NCBI RefSeq assembly: GCF_012184415.1
Contig: NZ_VTOX01000004.1
Location: forward strand, 310,001 to 374,000
DNA from: Ramlibacter lithotrophicus
Lineage (GTDB): Bacteria > Pseudomonadota > Gammaproteobacteria > Burkholderiales > Burkholderiaceae_C
Reading direction: 5' to 3'
DNA: 64,000 bases
Both the position numbers and the translations under genes were made by a program. The notes beneath the pieces are model-generated. The model was not told where the DNA came from and made no database searches. It was given only the letters and a program-made list of their open reading frames with translations. Shown here piece after piece: positions 63,269 to 64,000 of the stretch (position 1 is the first letter of the stretch; each line of letters begins with the position of its first letter).

Positions 63269-64000
63269 AGCCGACCGTCGTCAGCGCGGACGTTCTCTTC
63301 GAAGATCATCGCGCCCAGCTCAAGTGGGAGTGGGTGGCGGGCCTGGGCGCTTCCGAGCGCCGCTTCGACGAGGTCGCGGTGCGGGCCGCGCGATCCGGCG
63401 CCGACCTGGTCGGCTACCTCAATTACATCCACCCCTACCGGGTGCAGATCCTCGGCCACCGCGAGATCGCCTACCTGACCAACGGGACGGCGGAGGACTG
63501 CGGCCGCCGGATCGCGCGCATCGTGACCCTGGAGCCGCCGGTGCTGGTGCTCACCGACAACCAGACGGCGCCGGATGCGCTGCTGTCGATGTGCGAGCGG
63601 GCGCAGATTCCCATGTTCTCCACGCACGAGCCGTCGGCCTTCGTGATCGACGTGCTGCGTGCCTACCTGTCCAAGCATTTCGCCGAGCGCACCTCGATGC
63701 ACGGCGTGTTCATGGACATCCTGGGGCTCGGGGTCATGATCACCGGCGAGTCCGGGCTGGGCAAGAGCGAGCTGGGGCTGGAGCTGATCTCGCGCGGCAA
63801 TGGGCTCGTCGCCGACGATGCCGTCGATCTCTACCGTATCAACCAGACCACGATCGAGGGCCGCTGCCCCGAGCTGCTGCAGAACCTGCTGGAGGTGCGC
63901 GGCATCGGCCTGCTCGACATCCGCGGGATCTTCGGCGAGACTGCCGTGCGCCGCAAGATGCGGCTCAAGCTGATCGTGCACTTGGTGCGGCGCGAGACCA
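63265..64000 (+). CDS. hprK: HPr kinase/phosphorylase, 3' end outside window
   Basis: HprK phosphorylates and dephosphorylates the Ser site of HPr-type proteins. Reading from GTG 63265, overlapping the ptsN stop, 245 residues are visible. The N-terminal domain has [19 protein letters not shown], and the kinase domain begins near 150 with [20 protein letters not shown] (Walker A). The HPrK signature [15 protein letters not shown] follows. The frame is open to the window edge, so about 70 residues are missing. Proteobacterial HprK usually acts on PtsO. Confidence 0.95.
   Translation, partial: MKPTVVSADVLFEDHRAQLKWEWVAGLGASERRFDEVAVRAARSGADLVGYLNYIHPYRVQILGHREIAYLTNGTAEDCGRRIARIVTLEPPVLVLTDNQTAPDALLSMCERAQIPMFSTHEPSAFVIDVLRAYLSKHFAERTSMHGVFMDILGLGVMITGESGLGKSELGLELISRGNGLVADDAVDLYRINQTTIEGRCPELLQNLLEVRGIGLLDIRGIFGETAVRRKMRLKLIVHLVRRET

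Overview
The window is very GC-rich with dense, often overlapping genes. The set uvrA, ssb, mnmA, type-2 pyrF, pntAB, hpf-ptsN-hprK and lutABC fits a Burkholderiales betaproteobacterium, most likely Comamonadaceae or a Ramlibacter-like relative. The family assignment rests on protein style and intergenic motifs, so it is only moderately secure. I saw no tRNA, rRNA, insertion sequence, prophage or CRISPR array.

Layout. 1-7.4 kb: the 3' part of a GltD-like flavoprotein, lutABC for lactate oxidation, an exported sialidase-fold protein with an EamA transporter, pyrF, and a small lipoprotein. 7.6-31.7 kb: the centrepiece, a multiheme cytochrome region. It holds a cytochrome c5, a divergent pair of c-type cytochrome genes (four and three hemes), three NHL beta-propeller lipoproteins, a tetraheme doubled-CXXCH cytochrome followed by a strong terminator, a parvulin isomerase, a 636-residue beta-barrel, four triheme c7-type domains arranged as a mirror image around two paralogous helical periplasmic proteins, and an 11-heme cytochrome. 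It continues into cytochrome c maturation genes (ResB, CcsA/CcsB, a TPR protein, CcmC, a ResA-like thioredoxin) and ends with a sensor kinase and a sigma-54 response regulator. 31.7-35 kb: a satellite module of a Sel1 protein, a monoheme cytochrome and two 'regulator propeller' proteins. 35.3-41.2 kb: a large hybrid kinase, a cNMP-binding protein and a CBS-PAS protein. 41.3-64 kb: mainly housekeeping genes (uvrA, MFS transporter, ssb, mnmA, Nudix, pntAB, fadD, a mtnP-aldolase-mtnA salvage operon, corA, patatin, small stress-type peptides, hpf, ptsN, and hprK cut by the window end).

How the parts fit. Ten cytochrome genes encode 37 CXXCH heme sites. Six sequences with the -24/-12 spacing of sigma-54 promoters lie just upstream of cytochrome or maturation genes, and a GAFTGA-type sigma-54 activator is encoded at the end of the cluster. 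The simplest reading is one regulon that builds a periplasm-to-surface electron conduit. Periplasmic c5 and c7-type carriers would feed a barrel-supported, surface-exposed tetraheme and 11-heme pair, assembled with propellers and a prolyl isomerase by a dedicated cytochrome maturation set. Propeller plus prolyl isomerase plus doubled-CXXCH cytochrome recalls Geobacter OmcS/OmcE-type cytochrome filament loci. The assignment here is inference from gene content.
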